Source: Gymnothorax reevesii
Taxonomy: Eukaryota > Chordata > Actinopteri > Anguilliformes > Muraenidae
Assembly (NCBI GenBank): GCA_029721435.1
Contig: CM056574.1
Coordinates: 78,029,001 to 78,093,000, forward strand
Length of the DNA: 64,000 nucleotides
Reading direction: 5' to 3'
Shown here: positions 12,249 to 24,394 of the stretch, piece by piece
Layout of the letters: the number at the start of each line of letters is the position of its first letter
How positions within the stretch are numbered: the stretch's first letter is position 1
Position numbers and translations under genes: made by a program
Notes under the pieces: model-generated
The model's database searches: none
What the model was told of the DNA's origin: nothing
The model's input: only the letters and a program-made list of their open reading frames with translations

Positions 12249-13690
12249 CGGCTTGCTAGTGCTTAGTTCTGATACATGCACAAGATAACATTGAATGATG
12301 GCGGTCTTATCATCTAAGCTTTTCAGCACTTTTCAAACCTCTCCTGGTGTACCACTTCTCTTGCATGTTTAAGGGTGCTTTCACACTTGGGACTCGGGCA
12401 CAGATCCGAGTACACTTGATCCCAAAGTCCAGTTCATTTGATAAAACGCGAGTCAGCTTGGAAGAGGTGGACTCGGGTCTGTTAATCTGTACTCGTACCA
12501 AAAGTAAAAGCAATCGTACTTGAGCATTGAAGTTTACTGTTACATGTTATCGCTCCTTTGTTCTAACAAACGCAGCAGTGAAATTCAAATGAAGAAATTC
12601 AATGCTGTCTTGAAATTCAAGCAGACAAAAACATACAATCACAACTGGATACTACACACAAAAACTCTGAGATTTATGGAATAATTTGTGAGAAGTTACA
12701 TTAGTGTGGTTATCACAGAACAATAGAACAGTGCCATGACAAATTAAGGAAAATATGGCTGCGATATCTCAAAGTGCGGGGCGTGTTGTGAAAGTCTGGC
12801 AGCTCAAGTTAGGAGAGAGATGAATTTCAGTGGTATGAAGCAGTGGACAGCATAATCGGCCAAAAAGGCGACGGCTAAAGAATTCCGTATTCAACCTCCA
12901 CCAATATCAATTGTAATCGGTGCTTTTTCAGCTTACGTTGATGTTTGGGTTCCCAGAGAAAAATTCAGGTGTGTAAAAACATCAAGCATCCAATCAAGAA
13001 AATTTAGAGTTTAAATTCTCGTGCTGCTATACCTGGTAATCCATGTTCCTGATTACGCAATGGGTTGCTAGGGCACACGCAGCATATGGATTTACGATAT
13101 GAATATTCTATATTAATATCATAAACCCCCTTCTCAGTCATGAAACTCCCAGAAATATATTGGCACCTCCTTTTAAAATTGTATTGGCAAATAAAAAGCC
13201 AAAAAAACGTGGAAATTGGATAAGGAATTCTTCCCACGCAAAGGTTTGCTTTTTTCTTTCTGTATATTTCACCTTTAAACCACCGAGGTGCATACTGCAA
13301 GGTGCTGCATCGGAATTTCTACAAATGCAAGTGTATCCAGGTATGGTACAATATTACTCATGTGAGAGCTGACCAGCGGGGGGAGAGGGGAGGGAGTACA
13401 ATTGTACTGTGCCACGGTATGGAAAAATCGTACCTAGTGTGAAAGCGCCCTTGGAGCTCTGCCTGCTCCGCAGCGGTGAGTCAAATGATCAGCTCCTTAC
13501 TAATGAAGATGCTTGATTGTGAGCGAATCATAAGAATCATCTTTGCCAGCAGGGAGATATGTAAAATATGCGGGGGAGGTGGTACCCCAGGAAAGGTTTG
13601 ACAAGCACTGATCTATGTCATCTGTGATTTTTGACAGCAACGCCAAAAATTATACTAGAAATTACTTTTGTATATCAATCACCTGAATGT
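12249..13690. repeat. Dispersed repeat, copy A (interrupted)
   Basis: The segments 12249-12372 and 13451-13690 match, in order, a second copy at 46721 onward (for example GTGAGTCAAATGATCAGCTC, CACTTTTCAAACCTC, and TACTAGAAATTAC near the end). The 1078-bp TIR element at 12373-13450 splits this copy. Function and class unknown. Confidence 0.75.
12373..13450. mobile_element. hAT-like TIR element, non-autonomous
   Basis: Left end GGGTGCTTTCACACTTGG, right end AGTGTGAAAGCGCCC. The same terminal motif bounds the larger element at 22903-28011, so the two belong to one family. No transposase frame. No clear flanking duplication, but comparison with the uninterrupted repeat copy near 46.8 kb confirms that it is an insertion. 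Confidence 0.75.
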
Positions 13691-14132
13691 TGCCATGGAA
13701 GGCCCTTCTCCAAACTTCAAGAAAATGATCGTTCTGCAGCTGAAAGCTTTTTATTACGGCTCCTATGCTCAGTATTATACAACCAAGTATCTATAATCAC
13801 ATACGCTAAAGCAACTTCTCCCAGCAGCTGCGTGCCACTGGAGGCGATTTGGCCGCTGAAGTACCCCACAAGCATTGGTAATGGGGTGTATGTGCAACAT
13901 CAGGGCATTTTTTTGTGTGTTGACGCCTACTTGAGTTAATCCTTAATGTTTTCTTCCTTCATCAGGCACTGCCAGCATAACAACATCTGACAACATCTCT
14001 GAGCTACTGAACTACTCAAAAGACAACTACTCAAAATTTGCACAATGGCATGCTCAAGGGTGATACTGTGACAATGCAGCATTTTGAAATGTGAAAGTCC
14101 ACAGGGCAGTGCTGTCACTGATGGAGCCTGAC

Positions 14133-14243
14133 CTGCCGATAAGATTCTGTAGTGATAGTTTATCAGGATCTGAGCCATAAGCCAGCTGCATGTAGCCTTC
14201 AGAGCCATTGAAACTGATCTCTTTCGAGGAAACATAGGTCTCT
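14133..14243 (-). CDS. tmprss2: tmprss2-like exon: second part of the SRCR domain
   Basis: The 111-nt exon encodes ETYVSSKEISFNGSEGYMQL and continues to LSLQNLIG. It corresponds to the middle of the SRCR domain; the small aromatic/Ser-rich start followed by G-x-M-x-L is as expected after the GY motif. Acceptor TTTCACACAG, donor GTCAGG. It begins with one base and ends with two bases of split codons, fitting both neighbours. A longer open frame overlaps it on the same strand but in another frame and is not the coding frame. Confidence 0.85.
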
Positions 14244-14280
14244 CTGTGTGAAAGACAAAAACAAAGAAAACAGATATAAT

Positions 14281-14762
14281 TATGCAACCTGGCCAATAAA
14301 CCCCCTGCCCCCTCCTTTGTTCAAAAATACCCCCCAATACCCCAAAATCAACACCACATTTCTACCCCCTAAATTGACCATCCTTTTCCAAATGCCTTGT
14401 TATAATCTCCTAAATACCCCCTATACTCCCCTTAAATGCCTCTTCCTTTCTGAATACCCTTATATGACCTTCATATGCCACTATGTTTCTAAGTATCTAC
14501 AAATAGTACCATCACTCTGCCTATTGTAAATATTCCCCTTATACTCCCTCTCAACATCTCTTCTTTCTTCTTCTCAATACCACTAATACCCCCCATTACC
14601 CCTCCTTTTCTAAATATACCCCTTATAATCCATCCAAGTACCACACCATTTCCAGATATCCACAAATACCCCCCATGACCCCTTTTATAAATATCCCCTG
14701 TCTACTCCCTCTCAACATCACTCCTTTGCGAGATAACCCCTAACAACACCCCCTAATAACCA
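14281..14762. repeat. C-rich degenerate array, left part
   Basis: Variants of AAATACCCCCCATACCCC and TTTCTAAATACCCCTTATA repeat throughout. The same composition and phrases resume at 30614-30655 and 40317-40400, so this is one array split by two large insertions. Open frames through it are composition artefacts. Confidence 0.75.
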
Positions 14763-15556
14763 ATTGGTTTAGTACACCTTTTGGTGTTAAACAAGGTGAT
14801 GTTCTCTCTCCTACCCTGTTTACAATTTATGTCAATGATTTGGCTCTTGAAATTAAGGAATCTAATTTATGTATACATCTGAATGATTTAACACTTTGTA
14901 GTTTGCTTTACACAGATGATATTGCTCAGCTGGCTGAATCTGAGGCTGATATACCAAATATGTTGGCTGTGCTAGAGACCTGGGCCCATATTCACAAAGC
15001 ATCTTATCTTACCACTAGGAGTACTCCTAAGTTGCTCTAAAACATTTATGTGGAAGTAAAATCTTAAAGGTTATTCACAAAGCTGCTGAGAGCAACATTT
15101 AGTTCAGAAAACTGGAAACTCCTAGACTAGGAGTAACTCTGAGATAGGTGGGAGTAAATCTCCGTTGCTATGGATGACGTCAATGCTCATGCACAAGTCT
15201 AGGGACAGTGAGCATGGTGATTGGTTGTTTGGTGACAGGGCAGCCCATTGAAAAAAATATCCCACATACAACCCATGGAAGATAAGATGAGGATATAGTC
15301 CAAGCGGCTGGTTTGTCCCATAAAATAACAACATGTTGAGCACTGAAAATGCACTATGCGCAGTCCCCAAATATCATGCTCTTGGCATATAAACATACAT
15401 AGGAAAGAGATGGTTGTAAAAATAATGTAATAGCATAAAATGAGTCAATAATAAAACGCGTCATTTGCCCCAATAATTAGCAGCTTATTACCCAATGAGA
15501 ATATGTTGCGATCATTTAAATGTCGGGCTGTTCAGGTTTATTTGCCGTAAACTGTC

Positions 15557-15868
15557 ATGGATGAAATTTCAAAAAGGATGCAAAAGCCCAACTGGAGCCA
15601 TGACCAGTTACTGCTGCTGGCCCAATTGGTACTGGAGCGAAAGCATGAAGTCAAAGGGAAATTTGGCTCGGGGGTAAACAGCAAATCCAAGCGGGATGCG
15701 TGGGATAATATCAGCCTACAGGTCAATGCTGCATTCCCCTCAGTGTCTTGGACGGCAGACGACTTCAAGAAACAGTGCAATGGGCTGCAATCGCAGGGGA
15801 GGTCCGAGACTGCAGCCTATAAAAGGGTTACTGTTCAAACAGGAAAGCATACTAAGCTTGTTTTGTAA
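15557..15868 (+). CDS. Harbinger Myb/SANT-like protein
   Basis: ATG 15557 opens a 103-residue frame: NWSHDQLLLLAQLVLERKH, then GKFGSGVNSKSKRDAWDNIS and WTADDFKKQC. The spaced Trp residues and basic helix are those of the Myb/SANT-like DNA-binding domain that accompanies Harbinger transposases and carries them to the nucleus and element ends. The C-terminal part of the usual protein is missing, so this may be truncated or a first exon. Confidence 0.7.
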   Translation: MDEISKRMQKPNWSHDQLLLLAQLVLERKHEVKGKFGSGVNSKSKRDAWDNISLQVNAAFPSVSWTADDFKKQCNGLQSQGRSETAAYKRVTVQTGKHTKLVL

Positions 15869-16666
15869 TTTATGGCCTACAATTTAAATATGCATACAAG
15901 ATATGATATAGGCTGGTATTATTATGATGATCTATTAAATGTAACCCTCACTCAAAAGTCTAATAAAATAATTCATGCATAGCAGGAGGAGGTACAACAC
16001 CAAAGCAACTGTGCCCGGGCAAGTGGCATCCCACAGGCACATAATGCCTGTCAAATAATTGGCATAAGCTGCTTTCCATTAACCCTTTCATGCATGGAGG
16101 TCACTACAGTGTATAGCTGTTTGAAAGTGTTTTTTCTCTATATATGCCTGCAATTTTGGGCACTGCTGCATATAGTCCACTCTAGTGGATTGCATCATCC
16201 CATACAAAAAATTCCATTGGCAGGTCATTGTAATGGGAAAAAGTAGTCATTTGTAGAATAAGCATAGAAAATCTTTTATTTGTCTCAAAACTTGTATTAC
16301 ATCTCTAAGGATGTATAAAAACACTTTGTAAAAAAATCCTGAGTTTATCATAATTCCTGCACGAGAGGGTTGAAATGTGAGTCGTGCGTGGATCCTGGCC
16401 ATTTCGCAACAATGTCCAAAATATTGTATTCAGCATCAAATACTATCTGGGTGTGGAATGAGCTTTTTTTCTCACAAATACCTCTTCATCTTGGGTTTGA
16501 GAAATAATTCAAATATGGGCCCCATCAATAGCACTGATGATACCGGGCATACCTGAGATGTGCGTGAATTCAAGTTTGATTTGTGTTGTTGGCGAATGTC
16601 CATCGGAAACAGGCTAAACTCTTGGATGATATGGGGTTCAAAGAGCGCGTTGATTGTTTGTTGAAT

Positions 16667-16909
16667 TTAGCGACTGACAGATGATTGTGAAATCCCAAAA
16701 TTGTCCATCCCAAGTAGCATTTTTCTGGTGGCTAAGTAACAAAGTGTTGTCAAACACTTTGGGTTGTTTCTCTTGGATGGAGATGAGATTCTCTCCCTCA
16801 CCAAGTCAACAACAAATAAAATCCCTTCACGGTGGATCCGATATCTTTTCAACAACTGTGCATCATTCAGAATTTCCAAGTCATTCCATCTTTCAACAGC
16901 AGCAGCCAT
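16667..16909 (-). pseudogene. Harbinger (HARBI1-like) transposase, N-terminal fragment
   Basis: ATG 16909 gives about 80 residues: LLKRYRIHREGILFVVDLVR, then LTTLCYLATRKMLLGMDNFG and ISQSSVSR. This matches the N-terminal helix-turn-helix region (R-x-x-x-F-x-x-x-L, GxSQSSVSR) of HARBI1-type proteins. The stop follows at 16667; the nuclease part with the DDE residues is not seen intact downstream (16380-16660 shows only decayed sequence). Confidence 0.75.
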
Positions 16910-17502
16910 TTTCCGATTCTTTGTGAATTGGTTTTAGCGAGTTAGGAGTCCTCTTGACAACTTTTAAGCTCTCCCAGACTTAGGAGCTACTTTTAGGCCT
17001 AAAATGCTTTGTGAATAACACTTAGTAAAAATAATTAGGAGTCCAAAATTTACGACTGACACGCCCATTCTTTTTAGGAGTTTCTCCTAAATCCAGTAGT
17101 TAGGACCTACTTTTAGCGCTATAATGCTTTGCAAATATGGGCCCTGGTGTTACAGATGGAGATTATCAATAAATCAATTGTCCATTTCAGAAAAAAAGGG
17201 TACTCTAAGAAGTAAGAAGATTTGACATTTGGAACTGTAGTTCTGGAGTTCAAATCTGAATATAAATATTTAGGTTTTACCCTTAATAAATTCATGACAT
17301 TTGAAGCTGGAATAAGAATCTTTTATTCAGCTCTGATTCAGCTGGGAGAGCATTAGGGTCAGTGGTTAACAAGCTTAAAATATGTAAAGATCTTGGATTT
17401 TTCACTTACTCACACCTTTATGATTCATGTGTTTCCCCTACAATTAAACACGCTGGGATATGGGGATTTAAGGAATGTAAAGCAGCAGACTCTATACAGA
17501 AC

Positions 17503-18022
17503 GGTCATGGTTTTTGGAGGCTGGCGAGGTTTCTCTGTTACTCTCGTCTGGAAGAATTTTGTTTTGCCCACAATCGGATTCTTTGACCAGCTGGCATCAA
17601 TTGTGGGCGGCGCCTGGACACTATTTAAACATGAGTTCCGCCTCGCTGCCTTAGCTAGAGAGTCAGTGTAACCATTGCACTGTAGCCCGCAAGATCTCTA
17701 GCTAGAGAAGTGTAGAGGAAATAGCTGCAAAAAAGGAAAGTGTTATTGAGTAAACGGAATCCTCAGCTTCCCTTTCCACTTCCAGTGCACCTTCTGGTGC
17801 TTTGTCTTTTTATCTTGGTTTCCGAGATTTTTCCTTTGTTTCGTACAGTGCAACTCGCGCTGCTTCCTTATTGCTCATGCTGCTTCCACTCGGATTAGAT
17901 TTATGGTCTTCGGAAGCACGAGTCTCTCTCTCCTATTTTGTCTGTGTTTGTCTCTCTTACAGTTCTGTACTTCCCTTCGTTCCGGCCTCTGCATTTGGTG
18001 TCTCGAAACACCAGCCATCACA
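17503..18022 (+). mobile_element. Solo LTR inserted in the LINE
   Basis: 520 bp flanked by the 5-bp direct repeat AGAAC (17498-17502 and 18023-18027). It begins GGTCATGG (a TG start changed to GG) and ends CATCACA. CTATTTAAAC at 17621 may be the TATA box. Removing it with one AGAAC restores the LINE frame (AADSIQN|RACCFFGV). Orientation is inferred from the TATA-like motif. Confidence 0.82.
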
Positions 18023-19279
18023 AGAACAGAGCCTGCTGTTTTTTCGGTGTTCATAAATTTGCTCCTTTTTTGGCTATTCAGGGTGATATGGATTGGATTT
18101 CTGGATCAGTACAGTGAAAATGTGAAATGATTTGACTGTGGAATCGTTTGCTAAACATTTCAGAAAATAGGGTTAATAAGAAGGTCTTTCCCTGGAGCAA
18201 ACCACGTAATTGTCCATGGATTAACACGCTTCATGCTGTGTTTGAGGAAGTTGGATTACAGTATATGCACAAGAACAATTTATTATGTAGAGTGAACACA
18301 ATCAGACAAAAGTTATTAGCTAGATTTGAAGAAAATAAAGTGCCCCTTCCGCGAGAAAATGGACTTATCTGTCAGTATTTGCGTACAGTAGGTTCATAAT
18401 CAGTTTGTGACATGTCGTGGGAACTCCAACACTACTTGAAGTATTGTTTTTTGCGAATAAAAGGACATAGGACGAGAATTTACGCCAGTAAAAGACGTGT
18501 TGCAGAGTTACAAAATAAGCGTAAATTGAATATTCACATTCTCGCCCACTCTGGAGTGTAACCACCCACATAAAGATTCAAGCACCGTGCCAACTGTCCA
18601 CAGTCTACCAGGGGTCGGCAACCTGCAGCTGTGGAGCTGCGTGCGGCTCTTCAGCCCTTCTACAGTGGCTCCCTGCAGCTATGAAAAAAATTAATAACTG
18701 CTATTTAAATTTATTGTTTTCTTTCAAACAAAATATCGCTTATTTTGGAGATCGGGGTGATACTGTGACACTTAAAAAAGCATTTGATATTTGTGACCCC
18801 GCCCTGATAACACGGCAAAACTCACCTGATCTAATTTTTGAGATAAAAACCGTCAAGAAGTCCCTGTGATGAAAATGACAAAAATATGAGATGTGAGTTT
18901 ATGGCTGTAAATGATAGGTTACATATTAGGGTTTCGAAATGAAGTTCAAAAATTAATTTCTAACATAATACATATAAAAATTAATGGTACACTTTGGTAC
19001 ACTTGCTTTCCACAAGCCAGGTCTATTATGTTTTCAATCGGCTTTTAGTTTACCTTCGGCGGATGAACGCATGATAGTTTGGGTGTCATTCGGTTTAGGA
19101 ACTTCTTTTCTACCATTGAAAATGAAGGTAGACAATAATGCACACCATCGTAAAGCAGGGGCCTGTCTCACAAAGATTGATTATAATTTAGCGAGGTAAC
19201 TTCTGGATTAACCCTGGGTTTTCGACATCACTAAGCTGGTTCACTTCTTAGCGGGGTACGTTGTACCTTATGCTGCACG

Positions 19280-20860
19280 CAGTGGCGTAGCGTGGAGGCG
19301 CTGGGCCCCGGTGCGAGAATGGCGCTAGCCACCCCCCCAGGCCTATCCGCGAAGCAGAGGTGTAATTGTAACAGAGCTTTAGTTTTTTGAGGATTTGTAC
19401 TTTACCTGAGTTCTTTTTTAAACCTGGACTTTTACTCTACAACATTTAAAACTTAAAAATTATCATTTTACTTCGTTACTTTGACACTAGCCACTTCGTT
19501 ACAAATTAAAATATGAACGCAATTCATCGTTTAAGATTTATCTGGATTTAGCGTCTTCGAGAAGAACAACAGTGCTCGGCAGCAGGGTATGTTAGTGCGG
19601 GGACAGGGAGCTGCAAATTTATGCACGTAGTTACAATATTCTATCACTAGATGGCACACCCGCATCAGTTATTGGATATTCACAGAGACAATCGTCCTCT
19701 GTAGCCAACCACTTCAGCTACAGTGAGCCAGTAGGTATCCAAATCAGTAATTAAGAAAAATCAGTTTTCTGAAAAACGCAGACACCCATAATTATTAGGG
19801 CTATTAGAACCATGGACAATGAATATTTGCACAGCATCTCAACATCACACAACACGTTAGGCTGTTTGAACCATGAACAACAGTGACAATACATTGCCAA
19901 TGAAAATGCGAAAAAGATCCATACGGCTGAACAGTCAACCGTATTTCCCTAACAGCACAACAGTGGCCAAATCAATAAGTAAACAGATAGATGGACACAC
20001 ATCCTGGCACAGCAGCCATTTAACCACAACCGGCAAGCTGATCACTTGCAGTAGCCTAATAAAAAACTGCACTCACCCATTCAGAAGTTAACTGTGGGTG
20101 CCTTCTGCTCTGCAAAGTCGTTGAGCAAGAGGGCAATGAGGTGGTAGCATTAGCCTCCAAGTCTGACTGCTGCGTGTCGCCGCTATAAATCACAACGCTA
20201 GCAGGAACTGCATCTGGACAAGATGACTATTTAAAAATGCATTCAATTTCGCCAATTTGGAGTTCCGTACATCGAGCTCTTTTTTTCTTTTCTTTTTTGA
20301 GCACCGCTTTTGTGCTGCTCAACATGGTGCTCAAGACTTTTCACCTCCAATACTAGGCTAATGGGTTAGCTGATCTCTCAAAAAAGAACAATTCACGAGC
20401 AAGCGCGTAGCCTACGAAGCTACGATCAGAAAGGATTAAGTAAATGTCAACTAATTGGACAAACACATTTCCCAGCAGGCCATGCTCATTTGAAAATGTT
20501 GTGAATAAAACAATCAAATATATGATTAATAATTGTGATTATAACTGAAAAAGTATCATTACTGAAATACAAAAGACATATATCAAAGAAAAGAGGAAAA
20601 ATGGCCAATGTGTGTGTGTGGGGGGGGGGGTTGTTACCATGACTGTGTTGTATGAAACAGTAGAGCAATATATATACTCATCAATTCTTAATGAAATAAT
20701 GGGTAATACTGCGTTGAACAGGAGACTTGAAATATTGGAACTGATAAACATAATTTCTTTATGTGTTGTGAAATGAGGAAGAATGGCACAGTTAATCACC
20801 GTGGGCCTTCAGAGGTCATCGGGGCCCCGGTTCAGCGCACCGGCAATATTTATGCCGCTG
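19280..20860. mobile_element. hAT element, non-autonomous
   Basis: Begins CAGTGGCGTAGCG and ends TATGCCGCTG (inverse CAGCGGCATA); GGGCCCCGGT recurs inverted near both ends. The 8-bp duplication GCTGCACG flanks it exactly (19272-19279, 20861-20868). It splits Harbinger element B. No transposase frame; it carries a TG/G-run low-complexity stretch at 20608-20631. Confidence 0.9.
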
Positions 20861-21892
20861 GCTGCACGTCTAACCTGCTCAGGAGCAGGTTACGTTCAGG
20901 GTAAGATCTCAGCAAGCACATAAAACCACCTACTGGCCTATCATTGTCTTGGGATAGTGGCCAGCCCATTTCTTGAGAATCCCGTGGAGGAAGCCACACG
21001 GATAGTGAGAGGGGTGCGCTCCAGAGAGAGCGCGTGACCGGCAGCACCCGTTCGATTTCCCCGAGGTACTGATTTTCTGAGTGGCCTACACGAAAAGTGG
21101 CAAAAGATATTTTTTTCCTCTGATGTATGGTCAGTAGCAACAGATTGCTTGTAAATGCATATGACAGTTTGAATTTACCGTTATTTCTATCAAGGACGGC
21201 ATTTGTGTGGGTGGAGGTAACACCGTTAAAGTGAGGGTCTCACTATCCACTGCGCAAAAAAAAATAAATAAATAACACGTTACTTAAGCTACTTTCACAA
21301 TAAAAGGATAATTGTGTTTTAAAAGCAGCCCAGTGTTTTGACATTTGGCGCACTGAAACAAACTATGTAGCCTACATATTCCAAGCTTTGTGAGCTGCTA
21401 CCTCCGCCAGGGTCTGATGAGACTCCCCCTCCACACCCTCCGTTGTAGGGCGACCCTTATTATAAGATAAGACGAACTCCTCTGCAGGAGTGTACGGTTG
21501 GGTAGGAGGACCACCTCCCTTTTTTTTTTCTTGTCACATTTTTTCCTGTAAGCTGCGCACAATATCAAATCAGTTCCATTGTGATCATTCTTCAACAAAG
21601 AGACGGCGTAAAAGGTAAAGCTTTGTGCATGTTGTAGTGTAGACTATTGTAGACTATATATGTATATTCTTCACGTCAAATGTAGCCTGGAAGATATTAT
21701 AATGAACTTACTGACCGCTTTGAACTATGTTCGTGTATTTATTTTTTTACTTGCTCCCAAGTCCTTTTGGCTCCACTGGGGCTGCAAATGAAATGATGAG
21801 GTGAAATTATCAAAAAAAATAAAAGAAAAATGAAACAGTCTCATACATTTGAGAGACACACAGTGGTGATTTAATATTACAATCCCAGTGAC

Positions 21893-22060
21893 TTAAGCAT
21901 TGGCAGAGTCGGTGATTTTTTGCCAAGATTCCTTGCGGCTTCTGGCAGCTGCAACAGTGTTTCTTTTTGCCTGAATGATGTTGTTATATTCTTCATACAT
22001 CCTTAGAATTATTGTTTGCTCCTCCGTCGAGAAATAAGTTGCCCTCTGCGGGCTCTCCAT
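21893..22060 (-). pseudogene. Harbinger Myb/SANT-like gene, first exon
   Basis: ATG at 22060 begins MESPQRATYFSTEEQTIILR, followed by MYEEYNNIIQAKRNTVAAAR and ESWQKI, the Myb/SANT-like domain of Harbinger elements. About 100 bp on, on the same strand (about 21790-21750), the frame CSPSGAKRTWEQVKK continues the domain, so there is a short intron between; the expected donor looks mutated. Related basic sequence (KKCDKKKKREVVLLP) follows near 21550. Probably dead. Confidence 0.7.
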
Positions 22061-23056
22061 GGTGCGCAATTGGTCAAAAGGAGTTAACACCGCTCCTTTT
22101 ATGTGCATGAGCACAGATCTAGATTGGAAACTCCTGGGTTCTCCTAACGAGTTGATAACCGGGTTTGTGAGACCGATAATCAAGACCGCGTATGTCTGGT
22201 TAAGTGCAGCTGGGTAACTGAGGGAAACCCCGGGTATGTTAATCCAGCTTCGTGAGACAGGCCCCAGGCAAAAGAGTTGCGATTTAAGCCCGGTGCGGAT
22301 TTCTCCACGGATTGCGTCATATCACCACGTTAATTTCAGAAATGAAGCATTTGCATTTGTAGATTAAAGTCTTGTGAAGCTAACCAGCCTAGTTTGAGGA
22401 GATGTCATGCCTGCCAAAACTTTCATTTCAGAGATATCTATTACATTTTTTCACGGAATATTCATTACATGATGTAGAATGACCTTGTGTAAAAAAAAAA
22501 CAAAACAAAAAAAAACAAAACTGTTCATCACCAGAAAAAGACTTCAGCTGGGTTATCACAGGCAGGGATATGGTGACCTATTGGCAATTGCAAATGATGA
22601 GACATCTGTCTCGTTGCGTTTTCATTTTGGCAAAGTGGCATGATGCATTGGGGCTCGATGCATAGGCTACTAACACGAAAGCCCATCCGGGTAGGCTATT
22701 CCGAGAGCTAGGCCACTTGTAGAATGGTTTAAAAAATCAATAGCCTAATCGCAGGGCTGCCAAATTTCTTCACATTCTCACGTGAGTCCTACGCCGTATG
22801 CGTATTTTCGAGACATATTCACCAAAGTCTGCAATTGTTCAATCAGCGCATATATTAATGAGATTATTACACGTTATTGAAGTCCTTGTGCATGGCAGTT
22901 TCAGGGTGTTTTCACACTTGGTCCTTTTCAGCCCTAAAAACGAACTTAGATGGATTACTCAGCATTTTTTGTGCATATGTGAACACAACAACCGCACTCA
23001 GACCCCTTTAAAACGAACCGTATTGAGACCACCACAGGAGGCGACTTTTTAAAAAC

Positions 23057-23238
23057 TTTAATAACAAAATAGAAGACAAATTCACTACAATGCCAGGATA
23101 TTTTAGAAAGGTTATATTTTATTTCATGGTCCTCCATGTAGCTAGCAACTTCGTTTTTACTTTAATAACATAATAGTAGGCACTGCAACACAAGGGCATT
23201 TTAGGAAGATCATATTTTATTTCATGGTCCTCCATGTA
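23057..23238. repeat. Tandem duplication of about 104 bp inside element D
   Basis: TTTAATAACAAAATAG... to TTTCATGGTCCTCCATGTA at about 23057-23142 is repeated, diverged, from 23161 to 23238. No coding. Confidence 0.7.
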
Positions 23239-23715
23239 TAGATTCTTTATTTGAATAAGCGTTTTGCCATTTGGCACAAAATCATCTATGTACATCACTT
23301 CCAGCACAAGTCATAGCAAAATATGGAAACTATCGCGTGAAATCTTATGGAAGTGTTTGACGGTACTTGACAGATAACAGAGCTTTCTCTAAGCTCGAAT
23401 TTAGAACGAAGAATCACTAATGCAAGAACCTGGGCTTTGAACCACAAGGGTCGACAAAGCTGACAGGCAAATCCTAAACAGTATGATATAACTTGCAAAA
23501 GACGAGAACTAAACCTGGAGGAGTTTGCTATAAGGACCTCCAAATTCCGGCTCCAGCACGACCAAATGGCAACACTTAAGCGCCGACAAAAGGACAATGT
23601 GTGATATAAATAGACAAGCACGGATAGACAACACTTGCCGCAAGATGAGCAAAAACCACTCCCCCCAGGAGAAGAAATGAGGACTCCGCCTCCAAATCAT
23701 GACAGGACCCCCCGC

Positions 23716-24390
23716 CTAAGGAGCGGCCCCAGACGATCCTTCTGCACCACGCCTGTGGAAGTCATGAATAAGCTCTGGGTCCAGAATGTTCCTTCTTGGA
23801 ACCCAACAACGCTCCTCAGGGCCATAGCCCCCCCAATCTACAAGATACTGCATACCTCTGCCAACACATCTGCTCGCCAGGATGCGACGCTCAGTATACG
23901 CCGGGTGCCCCTGGATGAGGCGAGGTGGTGGAGGAGGCTGTTCAGCTGGGGCCAAAACACTAGTTAGACGGGGTTTAAGACGGGAGACATGGAATGCTGG
24001 GTGTATTTTCATGGACTTGGGAAGCTTAAGACAAACCATAGCGGGATTGACCTTGTGAACAATCTTGAATGGACTAATGAATCTAAGAGCGAGCTTCCGT
24101 GACTCAACACGTAAGGGAAGATCCCGTGTGGTGAGCCACACTTGTTGACCTACGCGATAGGAAGGAGTTGGACGGTGGCGACTATCGGCCATTCTTTTTT
24201 GACGAGCGGACGCCTTTAGTAGGGATGCACGAACCCTCCTCCAAGTGGCCCGGCAGCGCCTAAAAAAAACCATGGCGGAGGGAATGCCCACATCCTTCTC
24301 CAGCTCCGGGAAAAGTGGGGGCTGATACCCTAACTGGGCTTCGAATTGCGATAGACCAGTGGACGCATTGCGAAGTGTATTATGCGTGTG
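23716..24390 (-). pseudogene. Gypsy integrase C-terminus plus chromodomain
   Basis: [20 protein letters not shown] is the end of the integrase core; [20 protein letters not shown] and WLTTRDLPL follow (GPY/F-type region with [11 protein letters not shown]), then [11 protein letters not shown] and [20 protein letters not shown], a chromodomain. Chromodomains guide integration of chromoviruses to particular chromatin. The core with the DDE residues is absent. Confidence 0.88.
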
Positions 24391-24394
24391 TAGA

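Larger units (their letters stand above)
14983..17143. mobile_element. PIF/Harbinger element A inserted in the LINE
   Basis: Termini GGCCCATATTCACAAAGC and the inverse GCTTTGCAAATATGGGCC, with CTG duplicated at 14980-14982 and 17144-17146. Inside are a Myb/SANT-like protein frame and a fragment of Harbinger nuclease, the two genes expected of an autonomous element. Removing the element and one CTG rejoins the LINE reading frame, which fixes the boundaries. Confidence 0.92.
19159..22264. mobile_element. PIF/Harbinger element B
   Basis: Termini GGGCCTGTCTCACAAAG and CGTGAGACAGGCCC with CAG duplicated at 19156-19158 and 22265-22267. It holds a Myb/SANT-like gene on the minus strand and is itself interrupted by a hAT element (19280-20860). 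No intact nuclease gene; about 1.5 kb of its own sequence remains. Confidence 0.9.

Noticed and set aside
14248..14529. Open frame through the C-rich array (Pro/Leu-rich)
   Set aside because: Low-complexity repeat with no codon-level conservation; the array is split elsewhere without regard to frame.
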